Shown here: positions 8,457 to 17,036 of the stretch, piece by piece
Position numbering within the stretch: the first letter of the stretch is position 1
Layout of the letters: every line of letters starts with the position of its first letter
Assembly (NCBI GenBank): GCA_964475955.1
Contig: CAYYZY010000002.1
Location: 36,640 to 100,639, forward strand
DNA length: 64,000 nt
Direction: 5' to 3'
DNA from: DATKZH01 sp964475955
GTDB taxonomy: Bacteria; Planctomycetota; Planctomycetia; Pirellulales; Thermoguttaceae
Notes under the pieces: model-generated
What the model saw: only the letters and a program-made list of their open reading frames with translations
The model's database searches: none
What the model was told of the DNA's origin: nothing
Translations under genes and position numbers: made by a program

Positions 8457-9210
8457 ATGAAACAGCCCAGGTGGCTGATTCTGCTGTCCGCATTGGTGGT
8501 GGCGAGCGGCGGCCTGGTTGTCGGCCAAGAGCCGGCCGCGCAGGGGACGGTGCGCATCTTGCTGACGACCGGCGGGCACGGCTTCCAGGCGGAGCCCTTC
8601 TACGCGGCGTTCGACGCGATGCCCGCCGTCGAGTACACCAAGGCCGAACTGCCCGGCGACGCCGGCCTGCTCAAGCCCGGACTGGAACGGGAGTACGACT
8701 GCCTCGTGATGTACGACATGGTCCGGGGCATCGCGCCCGAGCAGCAGGAGGCGTTCAAGAAGCTGCTGGAGCGGGGGATCGGCGTCGTCTCGCTGCACCA
8801 CAACCTGGGCGCCCATCGCGACTGGGACGAGTTCCGCAAGATCATCGGCGGCCGGTTCTGTCTCGAAGACCAGGTGATCGACGGCAAGGCGTACGAGCAG
8901 ACCCCCCTGGTCGCACGGCGAGCACCTCAAGATCACCGTCACCGAGGCCGGCAAAAAACACCCCATCACCAAGGGCGTCGGACCGTTCGAGATCCACGAC
9001 GAAACGTACGGCCCGTTCTACACCGCGCCGGGCATCCGCGTGCTCCTCAAGACCGATCACCCCAAGAACCACCCCGACGTCGCCTGGACCACCAGCTTCG
9101 CCAAGAGCCGGGTGTTCTACCTGATGCTCGGGCACGACAAGTTCGCCTACGAGAACCCCAACTTCCGCAAGCTGGTCCACCGAGGGATCCGTTGGGCCGC
9201 CGAGAAGTAA
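8457..9210 (+). pseudogene. ThuA-like exported protein, interrupted by a frameshift
   Basis: The first frame encodes a signal peptide (about residues 1-24) and a ThuA-like fold with the typical start VRILLTTGGHGF, reading well to YEQTP. At a run of six C (8902-8907) the matching sequence moves to the next frame and continues as WSHGEHLKITV, then HPITKG, IHDETYG and RGIRWAAEK, ending at TAA 9208-9210. Removing one C restores a single protein of about 250 residues. ThuA-like proteins have a glutamine-amidotransferase-like fold and are abundant in planctomycetes. Their chemistry is poorly defined, though ThuA itself takes part in trehalose use. The cause is either a sequencing error in the homopolymer or a true mutation. 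The next gene follows after 40 bp. Confidence 0.8.
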
Positions 9211-9250
9211 CGCGCGACGCGACCGCGAGCCGTCGAGGAAGGAGAACCAC

Positions 9251-10573
9251 ATGACGCCGCGACTCTTGATGGGCCTGGCCGCGCTGGCGGCCGGCATGGC
9301 GGGCACGGGCCGTGCCTGGGATGCACCGAACAATCTGGCGTTTCGGCCGGCCGAGGAGGAGGGGTTCTACGCCTTCGATACGGGCGTGCTCCGGGGCAAA
9401 GTCCGGCTGAACGGCCGATCGCAGGGGATCACGGAGCTCGCGCACGTGCCGTCGGGCCAGCCGATCGCCGCGGGCGGCCGGCTTCCGGGGCTTTTCAGCT
9501 ACTACCGCGTTCTGGCCGCAAACGCCCGCTACGGCAAGGCCGCGCGGGACTGGCCCACCCGGACGAGGATCCTTCCCGACGGCGCGCTGGAGGTCTTTTG
9601 GCCGGCGGGCGAAGGCCATCCGCTGGAGATGACGGCCGTCTACCGCTTTAGCGCCCCCGACACGCTCGACGTGCTGACCACGGTCAAGCCGCTGGAGGAC
9701 ATGGCGGCGCTGGAGATCTTCACGTCGGCGTACTTCGAGAAGCCGTTTCGCGCCCGGGTGTACGTCACGCCGCCCGGCGACGCGGCGACCGGCCCCCGCT
9801 TCGTGCCGGTCGATCGGCCGCCCGACGCGAGGGGCCGCTACGTGATGATCCCGCGCGACGAGCGGGCGCTGGCGTGGATTCGGGACGGCCGCTGGACGCA
9901 CCCCCCGAATCCGGTCGACTGGGACGTGATCCGCTGGTTGGCCGCCCCGCTGGCGATGCGTCGCGACGAATCGACCGGCCTGACCGCCCTGATGATGTGC
10001 CCGGCGCGCGACTGCTTCTCGGTCTCCAGCCCCTGGAACCCGGCCACGCCCGGGGCGGGCGGCTACCGTTCGCTGTACCACTCGCTGTTCGGGCGCGACA
10101 TGAAGGCCGGCCAGACGGCCCAAGCCCGTTGCCGGCTGGTGGTCGCCCGGGGCATTTCCGACCGCGAGGCCGTGCGCCGATACGAACGGTATCTCGAGGA
10201 GTTGCGCGAGACGGGCTCGTCTTCGGCGAGTCGGGAGGCGGGCACGATCGAACTGACCGACGACGACAACGGTAAGACGGTGGCCGCCCCCGTGGGGACG
10301 CGAATCGAGATCGCGCTTGAGGGCAATCCGACCACGGGCTACTCCTGGCAGGTCGCCTCGATCGAAGGCGACGCAGTGGAGCAGGTCGGCGAGGTCGAGT
10401 ACCAGACGCGGCCGCACCGGCCCGGCATGGTGGGCGTCGGCGGCACGTTCTCGGCCGTACTGAAGGCCCTCAAGCCCGGCCGGTCGACCGTCACCCTCCA
10501 CTACGCCCGACCGTGGGAGAAGGACAAGCCGCCTGCCAGGACCTTTCGGATCACCGTACGCGTGGGCGAGTGA
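9251..10573 (+). CDS. Exported protein with C-terminal chagasin-like (I42) inhibitor domain
   Basis: This 440-residue protein starts with a signal peptide (about 1-23). Residues 25-320 form a mostly beta domain that I do not recognise. Residues 330-440 look like a chagasin-family cysteine-protease inhibitor. They carry NPTTGYSW (N359 onward), a GVGG loop around 398-401 and a RPW-containing loop around 419, in the order of the three inhibitory loops of that family. Chagasin-like proteins block papain-like proteases by inserting these loops into the active site. The ribosome site GGAAGGAG precedes the start, and the ThuA-like gene lies 40 bp upstream, so an operon is likely. Fusion to a larger exported domain is unusual, since most family members are single-domain. 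Confidence 0.75.
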   Translation: MTPRLLMGLAALAAGMAGTGRAWDAPNNLAFRPAEEEGFYAFDTGVLRGKVRLNGRSQGITELAHVPSGQPIAAGGRLPGLFSYYRVLAANARYGKAARDWPTRTRILPDGALEVFWPAGEGHPLEMTAVYRFSAPDTLDVLTTVKPLEDMAALEIFTSAYFEKPFRARVYVTPPGDAATGPRFVPVDRPPDARGRYVMIPRDERALAWIRDGRWTHPPNPVDWDVIRWLAAPLAMRRDESTGLTALMMCPARDCFSVSSPWNPATPGAGGYRSLYHSLFGRDMKAGQTAQARCRLVVARGISDREAVRRYERYLEELRETGSSSASREAGTIELTDDDNGKTVAAPVGTRIEIALEGNPTTGYSWQVASIEGDAVEQVGEVEYQTRPHRPGMVGVGGTFSAVLKALKPGRSTVTLHYARPWEKDKPPARTFRITVRVGE

Positions 10574-10691
10574 AAGCCGACCGATCCGCGCGGCTCGCAC
10601 CCGACCCGGCCGGTTTTTGGGCGGATTCGTAGGTGGCAGGCCCTTTGTTGCCCAGGGACGTGCTGCCGGTTTCGCAGTTGGACGAGGCTCG

Positions 10692-12119
10692 GTGAAGCAG
10701 CCAGGGAGTGAAGCGGCCCGGAAGGCGAAGCGGCGTCGGCGGTGGCGTCTGTTGGGGCGTTGCGCGGCCTTCGCGGCGGCCGTGGTGCTTGCGGCGTGTG
10801 CGCTGCCGTGGTCGTGGTCGTCGCTGGTGTTGCCGTCGCTGAGCCCGTTCGTGCTGGTCGCCTCGGCGGTGGCGGCGCGGAGCGTCGGGCTGGCGGCGCT
10901 TGTGGGTATGCCCGTCCTGGTGCTGGTGGTCTTCCGCCGGCGCTGGTTCTGCCGGTACGTGTGCCCGGTCGGGTTGCTCACCGAGCAGGCGGGCCGGTTG
11001 CGGCGTGGGGGCAAGAGGTGGACGCGGCGGCTGCCGCGGGTGGGGACGTGGATCGTCCTTCTGACGCTCGGCGGCGCGTGCTTCGGCTATCCGGTCCTGT
11101 TGTGGCTCGACCCGTTGCCGATCTTCCAGGGTGTTTTCAGACTCTGGCAGACGCCCCTGAGCCCGGCGGGGCGCGCGTCGGCCGCGGTCCTGGCGGCGAT
11201 TCTCGTCCTCAGCGCGATCCTCCCCGGCGCGTGGTGCCTGCGGGTGTGCCCGCTCGGAGCAACCCAGGAGTTGCTTCACTCCCCCTGGCGCAAAAAAGGG
11301 GTCAGGAGCGTCCTTTCGGGCTTGTCCCGCGCGAAGTCGGTAGGGTGCGTGCTTGCACGCACGTCGGAGAGCCGTGGTCTCCGCGTGGGTGCAAGCACCC
11401 ACCCTACGGGTTTTCCGACAACTAGCAGCGTTCTTTCGGGCTTGTCCCGCGCGAAGGGAGCAGAAAGGGCTCCTGGCGCCCGTTCCGTGCCGCGGCGGTC
11501 GATCCTGTCGGCCGGGTTCGGGGCGCTCTGCGCGGGGTTTGGGGCCAAATGGGCGATTGACCGCTGGTTTCCTATCCCGGACGCACGGGGATTCCCGCTT
11601 CGGCCGCCCGGGGCGGTCGACGAGTGGCAGTTCACCGGCCTGTGCGTCCGCTGCGGCAACTGCCTGCGCGCCTGCCCGACGGGCATCCTCGAGCCCGACG
11701 AGCGGCCCGGCCGCGTGGCGGGCTGGCTTGCCCCGGTGGTCCGCTTCCGCGAGGGCTACTGCCGGGAAGACTGCCGCGCGTGCACGCAGGTCTGCCCGAG
11801 CGGCGCGATCGCGCGGCTTCCGCTCGACCGGAAGCGGGCGTGGCCGATCGGCCTGGCCGTGCTCGACCCGTCGATCTGCTATCTGTACTACGACCGGGAG
11901 TGCGACATCTGCGCGCGCATGTGCCCCTACGAGGCGATCGAGATCGTGTGGAATGAAGCGGAGTACATTGCCCTGCCGCGCGTCGACGCCGAGAAGTGCC
12001 CGGGCTGCGGCGCGTGCGAAGCCGCCTGTCCCGGCACGAACGAATGGGAACGCGAGCACGCCGCCGAGCCGATCCCGCTGCGCAAGGCGATCGCGGTTCG
12101 GTGGGTGGAACGCCGCTGA
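10692..12119 (+). CDS. Membrane polyferredoxin (NapH/MauN-like) with an in-frame repeat insertion
   Basis: A protein of about 475 residues for electron transfer at the membrane. Hydrophobic helices fill residues 20-200, with the NapH-type pairs CRYVCPVG and CLRVCPLG at their ends. A region from about 206 to 255 is low-complexity and derives from repeated DNA (11307-11456). A TAT-like RRSILSAGFG segment follows, then ferredoxin clusters CVRCGNCLRACP, CREDCRACTQVCP, CDICARMCP and CPGCGACEAACP, enough ligands for several [4Fe-4S] centres. I use the GTG at 10692, because an upstream TTG start adds only weakly coding sequence. The electron donor and acceptor are unknown, and no reductase gene is adjacent. 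The insertion may impair assembly, although the frame is kept. Confidence 0.8.
   Translation: MKQPGSEAARKAKRRRRWRLLGRCAAFAAAVVLAACALPWSWSSLVLPSLSPFVLVASAVAARSVGLAALVGMPVLVLVVFRRRWFCRYVCPVGLLTEQAGRLRRGGKRWTRRLPRVGTWIVLLTLGGACFGYPVLLWLDPLPIFQGVFRLWQTPLSPAGRASAAVLAAILVLSAILPGAWCLRVCPLGATQELLHSPWRKKGVRSVLSGLSRAKSVGCVLARTSESRGLRVGASTHPTGFPTTSSVLSGLSRAKGAERAPGARSVPRRSILSAGFGALCAGFGAKWAIDRWFPIPDARGFPLRPPGAVDEWQFTGLCVRCGNCLRACPTGILEPDERPGRVAGWLAPVVRFREGYCREDCRACTQVCPSGAIARLPLDRKRAWPIGLAVLDPSICYLYYDRECDICARMCPYEAIEIVWNEAEYIALPRVDAEKCPGCGACEAACPGTNEWEREHAAEPIPLRKAIAVRWVERR
11307..11456. mobile_element. REP pair with 30-bp flanking direct repeats, inside the polyferredoxin gene
   Basis: Two 30-bp direct repeats (11307-11336 and 11427-11456, one mismatch) lie exactly 120 bp apart, so the reading frame is preserved. 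Between them is an inverted pair of hairpins: GTAGGGTGCGTGC... (11340-11362) and its near complement ending ...CACCCTAC (11385-11407). Each arm is itself palindromic with a GTAG foot. Related copies lie at 36867-36947 and 54877-54907. Confidence 0.85.
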
Positions 12120-12149
12120 ATATTCGTGCGCGACCGGCGAATACGATCT

Positions 12150-12215
12150 GTAGAGAACGCCCTCCGCCGGGTTCGGCCGCACGAGAATCCGCAGCGGGGC
12201 AGAGGCCGATCCCTG
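12150..12215. repeat. Degenerate REP pair, same family as 48359-48428
   Basis: It begins GTAGAGAACGCCCTCCG, compared with GTTGGGGAACGCCCTCCG at 48359, and ends GCAGAGGCCGATCCCTG, compared with ACAGAGGCCGTTCCCTAC. The stems are eroded. It lies between the polyferredoxin gene and the small membrane protein gene. Confidence 0.65.
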
Positions 12216-12273
12216 CCGTCACGACGAGCGCGCCAGGAAATCGCACACGGTCATTTGGCTGGGAGCCTTTGTG

Positions 12274-12732
12274 ATGAACGACGAGCAATCGCCCCCCGAA
12301 GAGAAGCCTCCGGTCCTTGCTCGCGTCCGCTTCGTCCCCGCGCTTCAGGGGGCCGTGCTGGCGTTCCTCTTGGCGATGGCAATGGGGTTTCTCTGGGGAA
12401 TTGTGGGGCTGATTCTCGCCTTCGCGGTCAGGGCGACGCCCGAGTCGATCGAAGCATTCGCCGAGTCGCCCGTCGTGTTCGTGATCGCCTCCATTGTGGC
12501 ACTCATCCCCCCCCTGGTCGGCGGCTACTACACGGCGCGAGCGACCGAGGAGTTCGAAGTGGAGAACGGAGCCGCGGTGGGCGTCTTTTACGTGGTACTC
12601 TCGGCGGCCTTCGTAAACGTTCTCGGCGAGGGGGCCGAGCTTCTGGACTGGCACACCGTTCTGCAATACGTCCTGGAGATCGCCGCGGCGGTCGGCGGGG
12701 CCGTCCTCCGGCGCCACGTCATCGTGTTCTGA
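12274..12732 (+). CDS. Small membrane protein, unknown function
   Basis: A 152-residue protein with an acidic N-terminus (residues 1-20) and four predicted membrane segments at about 28-55, 68-90, 100-120 and 130-148. Two glycine-rich segments and the short soluble ends give no recognisable motif. The ATG at 12274 follows a GTG in the same frame (12271), and either could be used. A TGGGAG sequence upstream may serve as ribosome site. It stands alone, convergent with the ParD gene, and its 3' end lies where the matching toxin gene would be. No function is proposed. Confidence 0.6.
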   Translation: MNDEQSPPEEKPPVLARVRFVPALQGAVLAFLLAMAMGFLWGIVGLILAFAVRATPESIEAFAESPVVFVIASIVALIPPLVGGYYTARATEEFEVENGAAVGVFYVVLSAAFVNVLGEGAELLDWHTVLQYVLEIAAAVGGAVLRRHVIVF

Positions 12733-12806
12733 TCGACGAGGTCCTCTCTTGCCTGCGGGGTCTTGGTGGTCTTCGCGCCCATCCTCAAGCACCCAAGCTC
12801 AGGCAT
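12733..12806 (-). pseudogene. Possible stub of a ParE-type toxin gene
   Basis: An ATG at 12804-12806 overlaps the ParD stop region, as is usual for parDE operons. The frame reads PELGCLRMGAKTTKTPQ then AREDLVD, which resembles the first strand and helix of ParE toxins (RP/TPQAREDL type). After about 24 codons the frame runs into the opposite-strand membrane protein gene and similarity stops. The toxin would then be truncated, leaving an orphan antitoxin. The match is short, so chance cannot be excluded. Confidence 0.35.
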
Positions 12807-13059
12807 CGTTTCGCGCGACGTGGCGGCGCTCGATTTCGGCGCGGATGTCCGCCCAGTCTTTGGCAGTCATCGGCGTGGATTTCCCGCTTTCGAGCCCCTT
12901 GAGGATCTCCTGCTCCAGGGCCTCTCGCGCCCTCTCTCGTTGGTCAGAGCGAATCAGGTCCCGTATGTATTCGCTTGCGCTACTGTAACCCCCCCGTTGG
13001 ACCTGTTCCCGAACGAACTGCTTCATGGCCTCGGGCAGGGCGATGTTCATGGTGTTCAT
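12799..13059 (-). CDS. parD: ParD-family antitoxin (ribbon-helix-helix)
   Basis: An 86-residue protein. It opens with a short beta strand (MNIALPEAMKQFVREQV) and a helix, then GGYSSASEYIRDLIR, the conserved second helix of ParD/CopG-type ribbon-helix-helix proteins. Such proteins dimerise, bind their own operator and neutralise a ParE toxin through the C-terminal tail (here EALEQEILKGLESG and onward). A strong GGGAGGAG ribosome site precedes the ATG at 13059, which rules out the longer upstream frame. The expected toxin gene directly downstream is only a stub (12733-12806), so this may be an orphan antitoxin. The divergent 200-bp region to proS should contain its autoregulated promoter. Confidence 0.8.
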   Translation of the reverse strand: MNTMNIALPEAMKQFVREQVQRGGYSSASEYIRDLIRSDQRERAREALEQEILKGLESGKSTPMTAKDWADIRAEIERRHVARNDA

Positions 13060-13259
13060 AGGGTCTCCTCCCAATGACAGCCTACGAGTATTGGCAAGAA
13101 TTGTCAACCAGGCGCCAACCGATCCGGGCGCGTGCACGGGTCACGCACACTGACGCTGGCGATGCTGGTGCGCGACCTTGCCTGAGACGCCGAGTTGGGC
13201 TAGGTTCAGCGTCTTGAACGAGGTCCAAACCGCCACACTCCCTTTGAAACCTGGAATCG

Positions 13260-14783
13260 ATGGCGAAACCGAGTCAGAACGCGATCAGCCCCACCCGGGC
13301 GGAAGACTACCCCGAATGGTACCAGCAGGTGATCCGGGCGGCGGATTTGGCCGAGAACTCCCCGGTGAGGGGGTGCATGGTCATCAAACCGTGGGGATAC
13401 AGCCTGTGGGAGAACTTCCAGCGGATCCTCGACGAGCGGTTCCGGGAGACCGGGCACCGAAACGCCTATTTTCCCCTGTTTATCCCGCTTAGTTTCCTGG
13501 CCAAGGAGGCGGCGCACGTCGAGGGGTTCGCCAAGGAGTGCGCGGTGGTCACCCACCACCGGCTCGAGGCTTCCGAAGACGGCAGCCTAGTCCCCACCGG
13601 CCGGCTGGAGGAGCCGCTGGTGGTGCGCCCCACCTCGGAGACGATCATCGGCGAGATGTTCGCCCGGTGGGTCCAGTCGTACCGCGACTTGCCGCTTCTG
13701 ATCAACCAGTGGGCGAACGTGGTCCGGTGGGAGATGCGCACGCGCCTCTTCCTGCGGACCGCCGAGTTCCTCTGGCAGGAGGGACACACGGCCCACGCCA
13801 CGGCGGAGGAGGCCCGCGAGGAGACGATGCGCATCCTCGACCTCTACGCCGACTTTGCCGAAAACTGCATGGCGATGCCGGTCATCAAGGGCGAAAAGAC
13901 CGAGGGCGAGCGATTCCCCGGCGCGCTGGCGACGTTCGCCATCGAGGCGATGATGCAGGACCGCAAGGCCCTTCAGGCGGGCACGTCGCACTTTTTGGGC
14001 CAGAACTTCGCCCAGGCCGCCGACATCAAGTTCCTCAGCGCCGAGGGCCAGGAGGAGTTCGCCTGGACGACCTCCTGGGGCGTTTCCACTCGCTTGATCG
14101 GCGGCCTGGTGATGACCCATGGGGACGACGACGGGCTGGTGCTGCCGCCCCGCGTGGCCCCGGCCCACGTGGCGATCCTGCCGGTGATTCACAAGGAGGA
14201 AACCCGGGCCGAAGTGATGGACTACTGCGAGAAGTTGGCCGTCCAGCTTCGCGGCCTCACGTACCACGGCGAGCCGGTGCGCGTGGAGCTCGACGCGCGG
14301 GACCTTCGCGGCGGCGAGAAGGTTTGGTCGTGGATCAAGAAGGGGGTCCCCATCCGCCTGGAGCTGGGGCCCCGCGACGTTGCGAAGGACGCCGTGTTCG
14401 CGGGCCGCCGCGACCGCCCCCACAAGCAGCGCGAGAGCATTCCCCGCGACCGGTTCGTCGCGACGCTCTCCGAACTGCTCGACGACATCCAGAATACGCT
14501 CCTGGAGCGCGCCCGGACGTTCCGCCGCGAGCAGACGGTCGAGATCGACACGAAGGACGCGTTCTACGACTACTTCACGCCCGCCGACCGCGACAAGCCT
14601 GAGATCCACGGCGGGTTCGCGCTGTGCCACTGGAACGGCGACGCGGAGGTGGAAGAGCAGGTGAAGCGCGACCTGCAAGTGACAATCCGCTGCATTCCGC
14701 TCGACGCGGCGGAGGAGCCGGGCACGTGCCCGTTCTCAGGCAGGCCGAGCCCTCGGCGCGTGGTGTTCGCCAAGGGGTATTGA
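13260..14783 (+). CDS. proS: Prolyl-tRNA synthetase, short eukaryote/archaea-like type
   Basis: A 507-residue class II synthetase that charges tRNA-Pro. It lacks the editing insertion of long bacterial ProS and matches the shorter type. Visible features are the N-terminal YPEWYQQVI, motif 1 in VRGCMVIKPWGYSLWE, motif 2 around RWEMRTRLFLRTAEFLWQEGHTAH, and motif 3 around TSWGVSTRLIGGLVMTHGDD. An anticodon-binding domain and a C-terminal zinc-domain-like part ending in KGY complete it, the terminal tyrosine being typical of this type. The start ATG at 13260 has no clear ribosome site, but homology begins close to it. A dumbbell element and the convergent protease gene follow. Confidence 0.92.
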   Translation: MAKPSQNAISPTRAEDYPEWYQQVIRAADLAENSPVRGCMVIKPWGYSLWENFQRILDERFRETGHRNAYFPLFIPLSFLAKEAAHVEGFAKECAVVTHHRLEASEDGSLVPTGRLEEPLVVRPTSETIIGEMFARWVQSYRDLPLLINQWANVVRWEMRTRLFLRTAEFLWQEGHTAHATAEEAREETMRILDLYADFAENCMAMPVIKGEKTEGERFPGALATFAIEAMMQDRKALQAGTSHFLGQNFAQAADIKFLSAEGQEEFAWTTSWGVSTRLIGGLVMTHGDDDGLVLPPRVAPAHVAILPVIHKEETRAEVMDYCEKLAVQLRGLTYHGEPVRVELDARDLRGGEKVWSWIKKGVPIRLELGPRDVAKDAVFAGRRDRPHKQRESIPRDRFVATLSELLDDIQNTLLERARTFRREQTVEIDTKDAFYDYFTPADRDKPEIHGGFALCHWNGDAEVEEQVKRDLQVTIRCIPLDAAEEPGTCPFSGRPSPRRVVFAKGY

Positions 14784-14816
14784 AAAGGGGGAGTGAAGCC
14801 TTCGTTCGCAGGACGG

Positions 14817-14888
14817 GTGCCATGCCCACGCTTGCGTGGGCATGTTCGTCGGGGTTTTCGCATGCCCACGCAAGCGTGGGCATGGCAC
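14817..14888. repeat. 72-bp dumbbell palindrome between convergent genes (copy 1)
   Basis: Two 28-bp arms (14817-14844 and 14861-14888) are exact reverse complements around a 16-nt spacer. Each arm also contains an internal 11-bp palindrome (CATGCCCACGC and its complement around TT). The copy at 36014-36085 has identical arms and the same 16-nt spacer length. Both copies sit between the 3' ends of convergent genes, 33 bp after proS here, so they could act as a bidirectional terminator or a mobile hairpin. Confidence 0.9.
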
Positions 14889-14909
14889 CGCGATCACCGG
14901 GTCCGCGGC

Positions 14910-17036
14910 TCAGTTCTGCGGCGCTTGGTCGCGGAGTTTGAGGTAGTCGACGGTGATGGCCAGGGCTTCGTCGAGATAGTAGTTTCGCTCGATGCCGTTG
15001 TCGCTGGAGTCGCTCATCTGCTGAATGGTCTCTTTCTCTTCCTTGTCGGCGTTGAGCTCCTCCATTTCCGCCCGGAACTTGGCCTCGTTGAGCGTGACGG
15101 TCTTCCGCTCCTTGCGTTCCAGGTATCGGTCGATGTCGTCGAGGATTTCCTGGAAGTCCTCCGACGCCTTGCGGCGCTGGCTGGAGAGATAGCTGAGGCG
15201 GTCGGCGATCGTCTCGTTGACGTAGCCGAGCTTCTGGAATTCGAGCGGCTGGACGCGGCTGAAGGGAATGGGGAAGTCGAGGTCCGACTCGCTGACGTCG
15301 AGGTGCGTGGTCAGCGAGGGGAGTTCGACGTCGGCCAGAACGCCGCGATTCTGGGTGCTCGCGCCGCTGGGACGGTAGAACTGCTGCATGGTGATCTTCA
15401 GCGCGCCGTAGTTGCGCGTGTTGGGCGCGCCGAACAGCGGTTGCCCAAGGTCCATCAGGCTTTGAACGGTCCCCTTGCCGTGGGTGGCGCGATCGCCGAC
15501 GATCAGGCCCCGGCCGTAGTCCTGGATCGCGCCGGCCAGGATCTCGCTGGCGCTGGCGCTGAACTTGCTGATCAAGACGACCAGCGGGCCCGACCAGCAC
15601 CCCTCGGGGTCGAGCACGAACCGGCCTTGGAAGCGGTCTTCCAACTCGATGAGCGATCGGGCCCGGGGCGGCGCCCGGTACTGAAGCACCCGGTTGCCCG
15701 TGCCCTTCACCTGCACGACGACCGCCTCCTCCTCGACAAAGAGCCCCGTGAGGTTGATCGCCTCGGTGAGCGATCCGCCGCCGTTTTGCCGCAGGTCGAG
15801 CACGATGGCGTCGACGCCTTCGGCGCGGAACTCCTTGATGATCTTCTCCACGTCGACGGTGCTGCTCTTGTAGTTCGAGGCTCCTCGGCGCGCGCCGGAC
15901 ATGTCCATGTAGAAGCTGGGAAGATCGATCACGCCGACGTGGAACGGCTTGCCGTCGGGCCTCTCGCCGGCCTGGAGGATCTCGCCCTGGGCCTCGCTGT
16001 CTTTGAGTTCGATTCGGTCGCGCTTGATGGCGATGATCTTCCGTTCGGGGCCTTCGGCCGCCATGACCTCCAGGCGGACGGTCGTGCCTCGCGGCCCGCG
16101 GATCCGCTTGACCACGTTCTTCAGCTTCATGTTGACGACGTCTTCGATCTCGCCGTCTTCGCCCTCGCCGACGCCGACGATGCGGTCCTCGACCTGGAGC
16201 TCGCCCTGCTTGTCGGCCGCGCCGCCGGGGATGATCTTCTTGACGACCGTCTCGCCGTCGACCGATTGCAGCGCCGCGCCGATCCCCTGGAGCTGGAGGC
16301 CCATCACGATGTTGAAGTTGTCGAGCGTATCGGGCGACATGTAGGTGGTGTGCGGATCGTACGACGTGGTCATGGCCGTCAGGTAGATCTCGAGCAGCTC
16401 CTCGCGGTCGGTCTGGTGGAGGCGGCGGAAGCGGCTCTCGTACCGCGAGTGCAGCTTCTCGAGGGCTTCCTCGTCGTTCATGTCGTCGAGCTTCAGTGAC
16501 AGGAGGTCGAACTTGATCAGCTTCCGCCAACGCTCGCGCGCTTCTTCCGGGTTTCGGGGGTAAGTCACCAGGTCGGGATCGCGGACGATTTCCTCGTCGA
16601 TCGTGAAATCGTGTTCCATCGCCAGGAGCTCTTCAACCGTCTTGGCCCGTTCGTCGGTGCGTTCGAGCAACGTGTCGAAGACCTCGTAGGCGAAGCCGAG
16701 GAACTCGTCGAAGCGGCGATCCTTGACCAGGTCGTCGAGTTTCTTCCTTTTGGCGAGGAAGCGGTCGACGTCGGACTGGTAGAAATAGAGCTTCCAGGGG
16801 TCGATGTTCTCCAGGAACGTCGTCAGCGAGCGCTCGGAGATCTCGTCGTCCATGGGGTGCTCGGTGAGATGCTCGCTCTGCAACAGCTTGGTCACGACCA
16901 GCGCGATCGTGCGGTCCTGGGCCCTCGGCGGCTCGGGTTCGGCCGACGCCGGAATCCACGAGATCCACAGAATCGAGACGCCGAGCAGGGCCACCAGCCA
17001 CGGAAGATACTTCGCACGTACGGTCGGACGAGTCAT
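14910..17036 (-). CDS. prc: Carboxy-terminal (tail-specific) processing protease
   Basis: A 708-residue exported serine protease of the S41 family, close in size and layout to E. coli Prc/Tsp. A signal peptide (about 1-32) is followed by a helical N-terminal domain, a PDZ domain around residues 240-330 (GIGAALQSVDG, IIPGGAADKQG) and the protease core. The catalytic pair is Ser497 in SASASEI and Lys521 in HGKGTVQS, spaced as in the family. A C-terminal helical domain of about 130 residues ends the protein. It would trim or degrade periplasmic and lipid-anchored proteins by their C-termini. It is divergent from the PQQ-propeller gene and convergent with proS. Confidence 0.92.
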   Translation of the reverse strand: MTRPTVRAKYLPWLVALLGVSILWISWIPASAEPEPPRAQDRTIALVVTKLLQSEHLTEHPMDDEISERSLTTFLENIDPWKLYFYQSDVDRFLAKRKKLDDLVKDRRFDEFLGFAYEVFDTLLERTDERAKTVEELLAMEHDFTIDEEIVRDPDLVTYPRNPEEARERWRKLIKFDLLSLKLDDMNDEEALEKLHSRYESRFRRLHQTDREELLEIYLTAMTTSYDPHTTYMSPDTLDNFNIVMGLQLQGIGAALQSVDGETVVKKIIPGGAADKQGELQVEDRIVGVGEGEDGEIEDVVNMKLKNVVKRIRGPRGTTVRLEVMAAEGPERKIIAIKRDRIELKDSEAQGEILQAGERPDGKPFHVGVIDLPSFYMDMSGARRGASNYKSSTVDVEKIIKEFRAEGVDAIVLDLRQNGGGSLTEAINLTGLFVEEEAVVVQVKGTGNRVLQYRAPPRARSLIELEDRFQGRFVLDPEGCWSGPLVVLISKFSASASEILAGAIQDYGRGLIVGDRATHGKGTVQSLMDLGQPLFGAPNTRNYGALKITMQQFYRPSGASTQNRGVLADVELPSLTTHLDVSESDLDFPIPFSRVQPLEFQKLGYVNETIADRLSYLSSQRRKASEDFQEILDDIDRYLERKERKTVTLNEAKFRAEMEELNADKEEKETIQQMSDSSDNGIERNYYLDEALAITVDYLKLRDQAPQN

